Origin: Asterella californica
Lineage: Eukaryota; Streptophyta; Marchantiopsida; Marchantiales; Aytoniaceae
Assembly (NCBI GenBank): GCA_036924285.1
Contig: JAYKYS010000015.1
Span: 3,224,001 to 3,288,000 of the forward strand
Length of the DNA stretch: 64,000 bases
Direction: 5' to 3'
This document shows positions 46,793-57,376 of the stretch, in pieces. The notes beneath the pieces are model-generated. The model was not told the DNA's origin. It made no database searches and saw only the letters and a list, made by a program, of their open reading frames with translations. Positions within the stretch are counted from its first letter, which is position 1. Each line of letters begins with the position of its first letter. Made by a program: the position numbers and the translations under genes.

Positions 46793-47902
46793 ATGACTAT
46801 GGATGAGATGAATGAATCAGAGGGGATACCAAGGGTGCAGTTAGATGCAAGAATTGCACGTTTATTTCAAGCCTTCAGTTTGTTTTTGCGACAAGAGCAA
46901 GAGAACCAACAAAAGGAGGCTTTGAGGACGAAGACGCTTCGAAGGGTGATCGACAAGCTCGATCTATTTGATGGAGAAGAATCTCAAAGTACTTGAGATG
47001 TTACAAGACGGAGATAGATTTGGATCAAGTATCGAAGAAGGAGAAGATCGACACAATTGAACTCGTTGCGATGCCTAAGACAAGAGAGCATGTGAAGGGT
47101 CTAACAAAGCGTTTTGGTGAGGAACTGGGATATATTTTAAATGCGTTGATGGAATAATATTTCTTGAGAAACTCATATCAAGTAACCAAGAAATCATTTT
47201 TGGAATGGGTCAACAAACCCAACAAGGGTTTACAACCTACAGAGCTGTTAAAAGAGTTCGAGAGACAATTCTCTCAACTATCTCGGGTGGACAAGCTAAC
47301 CTTGGAGACCTACAAGACAGAGTTGTTTCTTCAAGCTGTTGATGAACCATGGCAAGAGCGGTTGGAGCTACTTCTGGAGGATGAGGAGGAAGAAGAAGGG
47401 TTGACAAGGAATTCAAAGTTTGTGCATGAAGCAGTTGAGCTTCTTGTCTGGAGACATACAAGAGAAAGAATTACAAGGTCGAAATTTATATCGCTGACTA
47501 CCACACCAGTTCAGGTAGTATTTGAGGTTCAACCTCCAGTCGTGGTTGTAGAGGAGAAGGATCCAACCATCGAGGACTTACAACAAAAGATGCAAGATCT
47601 ACAAGTAAGGTTACTAGGTTGGAGGATAAGATATCGTCGACCAAGACGGTGCTTGTACCCAAACCAGCTTGGGTACATCAGTGCGTACGGTGTGATAGTA
47701 CTGATCATCAACGGGACGATTGCATCAACTTTGTAGAGTCTTTGCAACGAGAGGTTATTTCTTGGGAGGATGGAAATTCTGGAGTTTTCTTGCAGATGGC
47801 TCTTTCCCAGAAGGTATGCATACTTGAGAACGTAATGCCTGATCAAGAGATGCAAAACTTACACCATGGTGGAGAGAATTCTATTTCATCAAGGAGTAGA
47901 TG
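46793..47902 (+). pseudogene. Ty3/gypsy gag, decayed
   Basis: It starts ATGACTATGGAT and encodes VQLDARIARLFQAFSLFLRQ and VIDKLDLFDG. A frame change near 46985 and GAA to TAA (47155-47157, in ALME*YFLRNS) break it. It continues with KEFERQFSQLSRVDKLTLET and WQERLELLLEDEEEEEGLTR, then after a second shift a zinc knuckle of the form C-X2-C-X4-H-X4-C (CVRCDSTDHQRDDC). It is closely related to the gag at 12.8-14.4 kb; the FERQF Gln here shows that copy's TAA is a CAA mutation. After SWEDGN the two diverge. Confidence 0.7.
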
Positions 47903-47959
47903 AATTACAAAGAGAGCAGTTGATCAAAATGAGATTTTTAGGAGATCACTTTGTCGATA

Positions 47960-48777
47960 AGATAACAGTCTTCAAAATTTTGGATGCAAGTTATCACTAG
48001 AGAGGTATTTCCAAAGAGTGTTTAGACTATTATAAAACTTTTGACATATGTCAAGCTTTTGCTTTGAAGTCTACTAGAACATCTCCTTTAAGATCATTCT
48101 AGTGTTATCACCGTTTGAGAAGTGAGATATTGATTTTGTAGGTCTTCTTAATAAGGCATCTCAAGACAATAGATATCTTGCAGTTGTCATTGATTACTGT
48201 ACCAAGTGGATAGAGACTAGACTTTTGAAGGAGACTAATGAGGCAAAAGTGGGTAGATTCTTATAAGATCATCATCGTAAGATTTAGATGTTTGTTAGAT
48301 TTGGTCTAAGATAGAGGAGGAGGGTTTATAAGGAGCAAGACTAATGTTATGTTGCAACATTTTTCTATCAAGCCACGAGTTATGTTATCCAGATCAAATG
48401 CTAATGATCTTGTGGCAAAGATCAATCTTACACTTTGTATGATGATTGTCAAAGATGTTGGTGTTGAGACTGCCAAACATACTTGGGATAAGAAGCTACA
48501 TATCATCTTATAAAAGTATCGAACGACCACGAAAACTTCTACTAGGTATTCCTCATTTTGACTAGTTTATGGAGTGGAGTCCAAGTTGTCGATCCAATTC
48601 GAATTGGATACTTTTCAGACTATTCAACGGAAGTTGAAAAAAGAGTTACAGAAAATGATTAGACAGAGGGAGATAAAACCTTTTCAAGTCAAAGATTGGA
48701 TGATGTTGTACGATGCCATCAGATTCAAGAGGGCTAGGAAGAAGTATCTTCCTAGATATTTTGGTCCTTTATTGTAG
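47960..48777 (+). pseudogene. Integrase remnant
   Basis: Fragments in several frames: a zinc-binding-like phrase KECLDYYKTFDICQAF near 48020, then the catalytic core start DIDFVGLLNKASQDNRYLAV and VIDYCTKWIETRLL (48130-48230) with the first two acidic residues. TGG has become TGA just before DIDFVG. A C-terminal phrase typical of integrase follows near 48695-48777 (RFKRARKKYLPRYFGPLL). It is inactive. Confidence 0.65.
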
Positions 48778-48918
48778 ACAAAGTGTGGAGCAACTTCACT
48801 TATGATCTTTAAGAACTGGGAAGAATGAGATTCGATCGGATCAATGATAAGCTCAAGCTGTTTCAGTTCTCTCTTCAATTCAAAGATGGAGCAATTTTTT
48901 CTAGTCTGGGGATAAAAT

Positions 48919-49790
48919 ATAACGACTTATGTTACACCTAAGAAGTTTGTTTATTAGTAAGATGTTTACTACAACTAAGTGTGGAGAATGTTTATTTGCT
49001 GCCCAAGTACTTTAAGGAAGTATCAACTTAGTCATGACTAGCTAAAGTTAATTGTGATTAAACTTAGCTATATTTTTGGACAGAATTCAAATATTTCTTA
49101 AATAGTGAACACTACTATCTTGTCATTCTTTTTTAAAAGGTAGAAAGGAGGTGAAAAATATCTCCTTATCTTCTTTTTGACTTGATCTTAGTGGTGGGAC
49201 TTAAGTAATTGACTCTCTGAGCTTAAAAACAAGAAGAGATTCCACATGTCACTTTTTTAGTGGATCCTAGTATAGAGGGGGTGGAAATTCAAGATTCTTT
49301 GAGAATATTTTAAAATCATTATAGAAGTTGTTGACTTTGAAAGAATAAACCCATGTGAAAAAAGTAAGAAGCTCATGTGATTAGTGTTTTTATCTTAGAT
49401 AATATCTTAGTAAAACTCCGTAAAAATAGTTACGGCTGAGTTACTAGAGGGTACTAAAGTAAAAACCTACAGTGTGTAGATAGGAAGAGCTCCTCATCCT
49501 TTTTTTCACATCGTCGTAATGACATTTGAGTAATTTAAAGAGAGTGTGAGATTTTAGAATGTGAGAACTTGAAGACGTCGTTGGAATGGAGTAAATGACT
49601 TTATGAGTATATGAGGAGCTGAACTTAGCATTTTCCCTTTCTAGTTATGGTGTACTTCCGTCAAAGTCGTCAGAGGTGACCCTTGAGTGAGAGACATGTG
49701 TGACATTTTACAGACTGATTATCATGGAGTTTGAGAGATCAGGTGGTAGTCGATTGTTAAGACTGCGAAGGTTTTACAGTTCTTAACTCA
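48919..49790 (+). repeat. 3' LTR (LTR2 type)
   Basis: It is paired with 45616-46550. It is somewhat shorter through small deletions and has the first two bases altered from TG. Confidence 0.75.
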
Positions 49791-50779
49791 TGTCAATGAT
49801 GGCAGTTGAAGATTTGTGCAATGCCAGTTGCTCTAAGAGACGTCTTTTCTTCGATGAAATAGTGCTTAATGCCGAAAGGTTAAGGAAGTTGGTGACCTGA
49901 TGACAAAGAAGTCAGAGATTGAAGGCCTAGTAAAGTACAATGATCATAAGATAAAAACTTCTTGGTCAAGTAAGTTCTGACTCTCACGGAAGACGTAACG
50001 ATCTGAACACCATCTCAAAGAGAGACTCGGTGAAATAGATATATCTGTGAAGAAGCGGACTACTTGCGCTTGCACAGAAAGACCTTATGAAGCTTTACTG
50101 TTACTTGGGATTGGCTTTGGGTTCTTCTTATGCAGCTTAGGTCTATGAAGTCTATGAGAGATGTTCGATGAGAGTTAATTATCGAAGACCAAAAAATAGA
50201 AAACAATTGTAAGTAGCTCATGCATGTTTACTGCTCGGAGTCATAAAATCTAATTGGTAAAATGTTTTTGTATCCCCGTCTACGACTTGGGAGAATTAAA
50301 AGTTAATAAATAATATAACTAGTTTATTAAAATAATAATAACCTACTTAACTCAGTGGTTAGAGTATCACTTTCATATGAAGATCTTTTTTCAAAAAAAT
50401 CGAAATTGTTATTGAATTAAATAACTAAAAAGTTGATGTTGGAAAATCAGCGGATGAGTTGTGATTAGAGGTGAAGGTCGTTTAAATCGTATATCGCCTT
50501 CCGTTGTAGCAACTTAGATTTCGAGCTCCACTATTATCTGTAACATTTAAAAAACTTTGAGGTTGAATCATCTCTCTTTTAATAGGTCTATTTAAAAAAT
50601 CATATACTTTTTAATAAGCCGAATTCAAAAAACAAAAAGCTGATCTTTTTTGAAATCCAATATTTTTATAAAGAATCCAAGACAAAAAATATCTACGAAC
50701 TGGACTACCAGTTTTCGAAAAGATTTCAAGTTCACTTGATATATTTGGTGTAGGGTTTTAAGAAACCTTTTTTATATTC

Positions 50780-51330
50780 TTTCATTCGGATGCAAATTAA
50801 CTCTTGCAAAATAAAATCGAGACTCGATCTTAGTTGTCGACTGGTCCGTTGCCTTGCTGCTCCTCTATCTGTTAGTGGTTATGCTTACCTCTTACCTGCT
50901 ATATGGGTGGTGTGGCCGAGCAGTTGGTATACATAGCATTCCCTTGTTCGTAGCATTCTAACCTTCGGTTCGTGAGTCGTTCCTATTTTATGTGTAGTGT
51001 TTTAATCAACCTTATTCTGTCTCTTCGAGGAGACAACTTGTTGTATCTTGCTGATAACACATGCAAGCCAAGGGATTTTTACTTTTTATTTAAATATTTT
51101 ATGCTATAAATAAAAGAGAATTTTCCTAAAGTTTATTTGTTAATAAAATTATCCACTTTATTTCTACTTGCATGTGTTTATAACAAAATCCCACCCCCGA
51201 GTCTACCTCTTCCTTCAGATGTAAATTTTTTCCTGCAAAATTAAATATCGATCCTAACCGCTGGCTGGTCCGTTCGCCTTGCTGCTCCTCCATCTGCTGG
51301 TCGCTCTGTCCTACTTACCTCGCTTGGCTT
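50780..51330. repeat. Direct repeats of about 120 bp flanking a SINE-like unit
   Basis: 50780-50905 and 51215-51330 share the phrases GCAAAATAAAATCGA / GCAAAATTAAATATCGA and CTGGTCCGTT..GCCTTGCTGCTCCTC. The tRNA-like unit at 50911-50985 lies directly after the first copy. Confidence 0.55.
50911..50985 (+). ncRNA. tRNA-derived SINE-like head
   Basis: TGGCCGAGCAGTTGG (50913-50927) fits the pol III A box, and GGTTCGTGAGTC (50967-50978) is close to the B box; their spacing fits a tRNA-derived promoter. A full cloverleaf was not established. Confidence 0.4.
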
Positions 51331-52824
51331 TCTGAAATCTTAACTCACATTTACATGTCTTGAAACCTTGATTTTAGAATCGAAGTTGGAGCATATTCCG
51401 TGGAAATTTTATTTTATAGTCAAAGTTGGGACACCCTAAAGGGCCTAAACCAACTGCAACCACTAACGTTACAAAACACTAAAAAGTTCTGAGAAAATCA
51501 GTTTATTTCTGCATGAGTATGCCAAATTTTCTGTAACAAACTTTATTAGAGCTGTATAGAACTATACTGTATTGTGGTGCGGTAAAGGTTGTATGTGCAT
51601 GCAAAATACATTACTGATATGTTTATGCTGGCTTTCATGGCAGTGAAGAAAATATCTACATCACAAGCTATGTATGCTTTTCTTCAGTTAGTTTATTGCA
51701 CACAATTTTAGGTTTTAAGCACATTCGTTGTAAATCGTCTGTCCGATCATTTCGAATCATTCCAAACTGCATGTGCATGCCGTGTACACTATACTGAATG
51801 GAAGTTTGTCACATCTAGTTATAGACTAAGAACTTTGAAACATCAGACTGTAGCACACACACTCGAGTGTACAACACGAACAGAAAAGGTGCACGGACAA
51901 AAGATTGTAGAGTTTCTTAGTGTATAAATTTGGCAGATTTATGTGAAGTGGAAAAGGCAAACAACTTCTTCCCTCAAATTGTTGCAGCCTCGTACGGCTC
52001 CCTTTTCACTGGCCATTCCATTGTGCTTCATCTTGGAAATGACTTTTGTCAGCACGACTACCAGAAGTACTGATTTCTGTAAGCACAAGTTTGCATGGTA
52101 TGTCTCACATTTGTTACACTCGCTCTAGCTTGATACGAATGATTTGGAGTTCAAATACTGTAACTTGCTTCATCGCTTAAATACGTGGGTTATTTATTGT
52201 AGTTGATGTATTTATACTGTATGCGTATATTGTATTCATATATTGTAATGTAGTTAATGTAAATGTAGTTAGGGTTTACTAAACCCTGAACCCTAAAGTA
52301 CTCATATTAGTACGTACTGGTACTTTAGTACTTCGTGTACGAGGATGTGTAATAGTGATGAGCGAGGAGCAAGAAAATTTGCTTGATCACACCCCTTTAC
52401 TGACTATTGATTATAAAACACTCACTTTATGATATTAGTTATATGTTGAACTGCATACATCAAATATCAGAGCATGTATTGTCTCAAGTGTTTTTAATGT
52501 TGAACATTTTGGATTGCAGAAATATTTAGTCACGGTCGAAAGTAATAAAATGATGAACACAAAGACACACTTGGTTTTACTATCTATAATCAGTCAAGGG
52601 TGTGATCAAACAATATATTGTTAAAGAGGGTGTAATCAAGCTCAAGTAACCTACTGGAGATGTTATCAAATAAAATTTCTGAAAGAAGAACTCGTGAATG
52701 AAAGATGTGATCAAATAATAAAAGTGTGATCAAGCTCAAGTAAACGGCTAGAGGTGTTATCAAACAAATTTTTGAGCGAGAAGCTCGTGAATCTTAATAC
52801 GTACTTTGTAACATGATTCCATAC

Positions 52825-52991
52825 ATGCAAGCCCGCAGCTGTGGCACAGTTCCGCTAATTAAGTCTCGGTTTATATGTGCGAATTTATTGATGACGAGGG
52901 TCAGATTCGTGGTCGGTCGAAAAGCCTGTAACCGGGTTCCGCTCATTACCGTAGTCACCGTGAGTCATGGCCTGAACTGCAGTCACAGTGG
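52825..52991 (+). repeat. Left terminal inverted repeat
   Basis: It begins ATGCAAGCCCGCAGCTGTGG. Its reverse complement is found at 61505-61671, including TCAGATTCGTGGTCG and GTAGTCACCGTGAGTCATGG. Confidence 0.88.
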
Positions 52992-53309
52992 TAGTTTTGA
53001 ACTGCAGTCACAGTCAGGGTCGCAGTTTTGAACTGCAGTCACAGTCAGGGTCACAGTTCTGTGAACCACAGCCTTTCCATCCGTTGTAAGCAATTTCGTT
53101 GTAGACGGCGTTTCGTCATAGACGGCGGCATTGAAGACGCCTGGTTTACCCGTTACAGTTTAAGGCAAGGCGGCGCGAAGAGAATTTCGCGTCCTCAGTC
53201 AAGTAGTGTCGAATTCCTCCAGGTGACAGAAAGTCTGAATTTCCTTTTCGCGTCCTCAGTCAAGTAGTGATCGAATTCCGCCAGGTGACAGAAAGTCTGA
53301 ATTTCCTGT
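52974..53309 (+). repeat. Subterminal repeats and a 60-bp tandem duplication before the transposase
   Basis: TGAACTGCAGTCACAG occurs three times (about 52974, 52998 and 53028). 53190-53249 and 53250-53309 are a tandem duplication of about 60 bp (CGTCCTCAGTCAAGTAGTG ... GTGACAGAAAGTCTGAATTT). The ATG of the transposase follows 23 bases later. These could be transposase-binding or promoter repeats. Confidence 0.7.
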
Positions 53310-53332
53310 TGTTGTGCTTATCAGTGCTTATC

Positions 53333-55731
53333 ATGGAGATGGTTTACTGCAATCGATGCAATCGAACATTATCAATCAGCGCATTCATGCGTGCTCGCAA
53401 GGGACATAATCCTCTTGATTTAGCCGTGTTCAAGCAATGTAACCAGTGTTATAACAAAGCGAACCCCGGTACTACTACATTCGAAGCTGCTTTGGAGAAT
53501 GAGATTGATGATGAGAACGCTTTCATAGTGACCAAGGAGTGTGATCATTCAGAGATGATTGATGTTGTGAAAGAGTACTTCGGAGATGAGGAAGACAAAG
53601 ACGGGTTTGTGTTTTTTCGACTGAAAGTTCATCTTTCAGACGAGAGTTGCATGCATGAGTTGCAGACTTTAAACTCCAGTAACTTGTCAGTGTGTTTGAC
53701 GTCTTGGCTGAAGACAAGCATCATTCCGAATATGGAGGTAGCCTCTGAATACTATTGGGAAGTACGTAACCCGCGTGTTTCTGTGAAAGACTGTTCTATC
53801 TTAAGGGCGATATTATGGTGTACCTCGCGATCTGACAGGACAAAATTCAGAGAGAAAGGTGAAGGATCCACATCGCAGGTAAGACAACCCGAAAAGAAAC
53901 GAAAGATAGATAGGTCTGAGTGCAATGGAACTTTACGAGTAACAGTGGACGTACAGCAGAAGTTAATATATTTAACGTGTCAAACATTTGCTGTCACATG
54001 AGAAGCCGACGCATAAGTTACATTGCTTTCCTACTGTTGCTATCACGATTTTGGAGTCGATATCTGGATTAAATCTCCGGAAGCCTGAGGTGTACCGTAT
54101 ATTATGTGAAAAGGAGATCATTTGTCCTTTCAGTATAACTCGGGCGCAGGTAAATATTTGGATTGCTGAAGTTCAGTCTAGACAATACATGCGCGATATA
54201 GATGATCAAGTGAAGTCTGCCTCTTTGTTGATACGCAGCGAAGCTTTAGCTCAAAAAGGTTTCGTTGAGGTATTGTATGAACAGACTGACGAATACATTA
54301 CTTTTGCAATATGCACCTTTTTTTTGAACATATAGGTTGTGTCAAAGAAATCATTATCGATAGTACCTTTAAGACTAACTCTATGCGTTTTGAGCTGTTT
54401 GTTATTGCTGCAAACTTCGGAGGCTTTGGTATGCCTCTATCATACATGTTCTACTTGAGACAGGGTGATGCAAAGAAAAGTTCTAGATCAGCTACGGAGC
54501 AATATAGAAAGAAGGTTCTTATTATGTGGTTCGAGAGATTAAGAGAGAAAGGGCTACATCCTGTGTTTGCACTCATCGACAAAGACACTGGTCAGATCTC
54601 GGCATTACGATCTGTCTTTACTGCTATGTATATTCAGCTTTGTTTGAAGCATGCTCAATCAGCTGTCGAAGTTCGATGTATGTGCACTGGACGAGCCACT
54701 GGATCATACAACAATAAGGAAGGCAAGTAAATTTTTCTCTTTTATTGATGTAAATTGGTTTTCTGAGAGTGAGGAAGTTGTTGATCAACTGTGCAATGCT
54801 GAACAACGGAAGGTCGTTGTTGAAATGATTACCAAACATTTCAACTTGCATTCACTTATACCATCAACAGAAGGGAAATTTTCTACTCTTGATGTATTAC
54901 ACTCTACGGCTGTTTGTGAGATTTATGAATTCTGTAAAAGTTCGAACCTTTTGTCTTTGTGGATATATCTCTGACGAGAGTGGTACAGTCCAGACAAATG
55001 GGAAATTTTCAGTAGAGCATCAAAACCTCTCCTTTGCTTGTCGTGCACTACGAATATTGTAGAGAGTAACTGGAGAAAATTAAAGCATGATTACAAATAT
55101 GCTCTTAACCGTCCTCGTTTAGATAAGTTGACGCTAATCATTTGTGAAAGTCTTGTGGCAGATATGCAAGTGTCTCTACACCAAATCATTCACGAACGTT
55201 TATTTCCCAGCTGGTGGGAACAGTTTCGTGTCTCTTGGCGGAAATATCTTAGTAAAGATGTCTTTGTTCCGGGTATTCATTTCACAGACGTGGAGAGATG
55301 GATATGTTCTTGCTACTCATTTTTAAATAGTCCGTACTTGTTATGCAAGCATTTAGTCAGAGCTTATGCTGAGAAGTCTACAATACTCGTCTACGTTCCG
55401 ATGTTGCACTTATCCATTTTATGTTTTCAATAGTAAAGAGAACTTTTTCAACAGAGAAGTTGTACCGGATGATATGAACCCATGGTTTGAACCAAGTCAT
55501 GTACATGAACCTACTCACTTCGATTTTATAGAGGATGGAGAAGATGTTTATGCACGCGAGCAACGGGCATCTGAAGAAATACCATATGAAGACACAGAAA
55601 GATTGAATCTGATCGAGCGATGTGAAGAGATTCTTGATTTTCTCAGAACTCTTTGCAATCGTGAACATGACAACCCTCTCTTTTTGAAGTCACTTGACAA
55701 GGCGTTTCAACCTTTTGAGAGAAAAATTTGA
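53333..55731 (+). pseudogene. Mutator-like (MULE) transposase with N-terminal C4 motif and SWIM finger, broken
   Basis: The start ATG gives MEMVYCNRCNRTL; with FKQCNQCYNK this makes a CX2C...CX2C zinc motif (residues 6-43). The DDE-type core follows: IIIDSTFKTN (first Asp, near 54355), FELFVIAANFGGFGMPLSYM, and ALIDKDTGQISALRSVF (second Asp, near 54575). A C-terminal SWIM finger CXC...CXH (WICSCYSFL...YLLCKHLVRA) lies near 55300-55360. Lesions: one-base shift at the A run near 53980, shift at a T8 run near 54318, frame change near 54720, TGG to TGA at 54973-54975 (IYL*REWYSPDKW), and a shift near 55380. The tail ends ERKI at 55731. This domain set is that of MULE transposases. Two lesions fall in homopolymers, so sequencing error cannot be excluded for those. 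Confidence 0.8.
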
Positions 55732-55989
55732 CATTGTATAACTGCTCAGCGATCTCGAGGACAACAACATACCTGGGCATCTACTGGTCCCTCATTGTAT
55801 TTGCGATAATTTTTGTGGTTCTTGTTGCTTGTGGTTTTTGTGTGGTTTTATTTTTTTGCAGGACACCCTGTCGGACCAGGTCGATTTGGTCTGTCAGGGT
55901 TCAACTCCCTGGAGGGTGGCTCTAATTTGTGGATGATATATGAACCTCTAAAAACTCATAAAAAGTAATTACAGGAACTAAAAACTAAA

Positions 55990-56665
55990 CATTACACTAA
56001 AAACTACACTTGTCGCTCAGTGCGACAAGACATTAGTCGCACTGAGTGCAGTGCGACTATACACTGGTCGCACTGAGTGCAGTGTGATAAGTCTTTAAAA
56101 ACTACACTTGTCGCTCAGTGCGACTATACACTGATCGCACTGACTGTAGTGCGATAAGTCTTTAAAAACTACACTTGTCGCTTAGTGCGACTATACACTG
56201 GTCGCACTGAGTGCAGTGTGATAAGTCTTTAAAAACTACACTTGTCGCTCAGTGCGACTATACATTAGTCGCACTGACTGCAGTGCGATAAGTCTTTAAA
56301 AACTACACTTGTCGCTCAGTGCGACAATACATTAGTCGCACTGAGTGCAGTGCGACTATACACCGGTCGCACTGACTGCAGTGCGACAAGTCTTTAAAAA
56401 CTACACTTGTCGCTCAATGCGACTATACACTGGTCACACTGACTGCAGTGCGATAAGTCTTCAAAAACTACACTTGTCGCTTAGTGCGACAATACATTAG
56501 TCGCTTAGTGCGACAATACATTAGTCGCACTAAGTGCAGTGCGACTATACACTGGTCGCACTGACTGCAGTGCGATAAGTCTTCAAAAACTACACTTGTC
56601 GCTCAGTGCGACAATACATTAGTCGCACTGAGTGTAGTGCGACTATACACTGGTCGCACTGAGAG
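55990..56665. repeat. Tandem array of CAGTGCGAC hairpin units
   Basis: A unit of roughly 60-90 bp is repeated about nine times: AAAAACTACACTTGTCGCTC, AGTGCGAC, TATACACTGG, TCGCACTGACTGCAGTGCGA, AAGTCTTT, with variants. Within each unit CAGTGCGAC occurs in opposite orientations around a 4-base ACTG/AGTG spacer, forming a perfect 9-bp hairpin. Degenerate copies of the motif continue to about 57070. Confidence 0.9.
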
Positions 56666-57070
56666 TGCACTGCGACAAGTGTTCGCTCAGTCCGACTGCA
56701 TCGAGCGGTGCGGGCTCAGTGCGATATATTGTCGATCGTACTGAGCGCGCAGTTCTCGAGTACTTTTTATTGTTTCTGCTACGTGTCGCATTGAGCGCGG
56801 CTACAAGTCATGCTCAGTGCGACCACTTATTTAGTTCTGAAATTAGGTATTTCACCCACCGTCGCACTGATCGCGATTTAGACCGCATCTAAACCCTTTC
56901 TTGTTTAACGCTAGTTCCGCGCAGTCGCACTAGTTCAGAAGCTTCGCATTAAACGCTCACCGTCGCACTAGTTCCACCCACTATCGCACTAGTTTCGCAC
57001 TAGTTCTGCCCACTGTCGCACTAGTTTCGCACTCTAACGTACTTCCGCCTACTCGCACTTCCGCCCAGAG

Positions 57071-57376
57071 GCAACTATCGATCGACCACTTGGAATATTA
57101 GCGATCTTAACTTGGAGTTTTCATTCCTTATCGATCGACCACTTGGAGTTTTCATTCCTTATGTTGTTCGCGCTTCTCTCGTTACTCTGAATTTCGCTCT
57201 TCTATCGGACATTAGAGTATCTGTGCTGTTTTCTCTTCGATATTTGTGTCGTCTTCTCATTCGTATATAAACTGACATACTTGCTTCTTTTTCTTTTTCA
57301 GAGTGATCTCTTGGAGTAAATGCGAACCAGCTCGCAGTGAAGGAACGAGGTGCAAGTGAAGGAACGAGGTGCAAGA
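57071..57376 (+). promoter_or_regulatory. Probable 5' region of the four-exon gene
   Basis: A duplicated phrase ATCGATCGACCACTTGGA (57076, 57128) and a duplicated GAAGGAACGAGGTGCAAG (57339-57374) sit immediately before the ATG. The second part is open in frame with the gene (AA run VKERGAR). Confidence 0.35.

Larger units (their letters stand above)
45616..49790 (+). mobile_element. Ty3/gypsy element with LTR2, gag and integrase but no RT
   Basis: Direct repeats 45616-46550 and 48919-49790 (phrases GTGGAGAATGTTTATTTGCT, CAAGTACTTTAAGGA, GTCATGACTAGCTAA in both) enclose 2.4 kb. The 5' LTR starts TGTAACGACC. A purine-rich CTGGGGATAAAATA precedes the 3' LTR. TGTTA before and TGTCA after are a possible 5-bp target duplication with one mismatch. 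The interior has a decayed gag followed directly by integrase remnants; protease, RT and RNase H are missing, so it is an internal deletion derivative. Confidence 0.75.
49791..52807. other. AT-rich intergenic sequence; no gene seen
   Basis: No supported ORF. There is a pair of direct repeats around a SINE-like unit (listed). A roughly 100-bp imperfect tandem duplication (GTGTGATCAAGCTCAAGTAA type) lies at about 52629-52795, just outside the DNA transposon. Confidence 0.4.

Noticed and set aside
50350..50400. tRNA-like phrase CTCAGTGGTTAGAGTATCAC
   Set aside because: It resembles a tRNA D-arm, but the rest does not fold and the B box is absent.
52813..53267. Short ORFs over the left TIR, mirrored at 61504-61761
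   Set aside because: The similar peptides are a by-product of the inverted repeats; no conserved start and no domain.
55990..56665. CRISPR-like array
   Set aside because: The repeats are hairpin-rich and regularly spaced, but the spacers are themselves repeats, there are no cas genes, and the context is a eukaryotic transposon.
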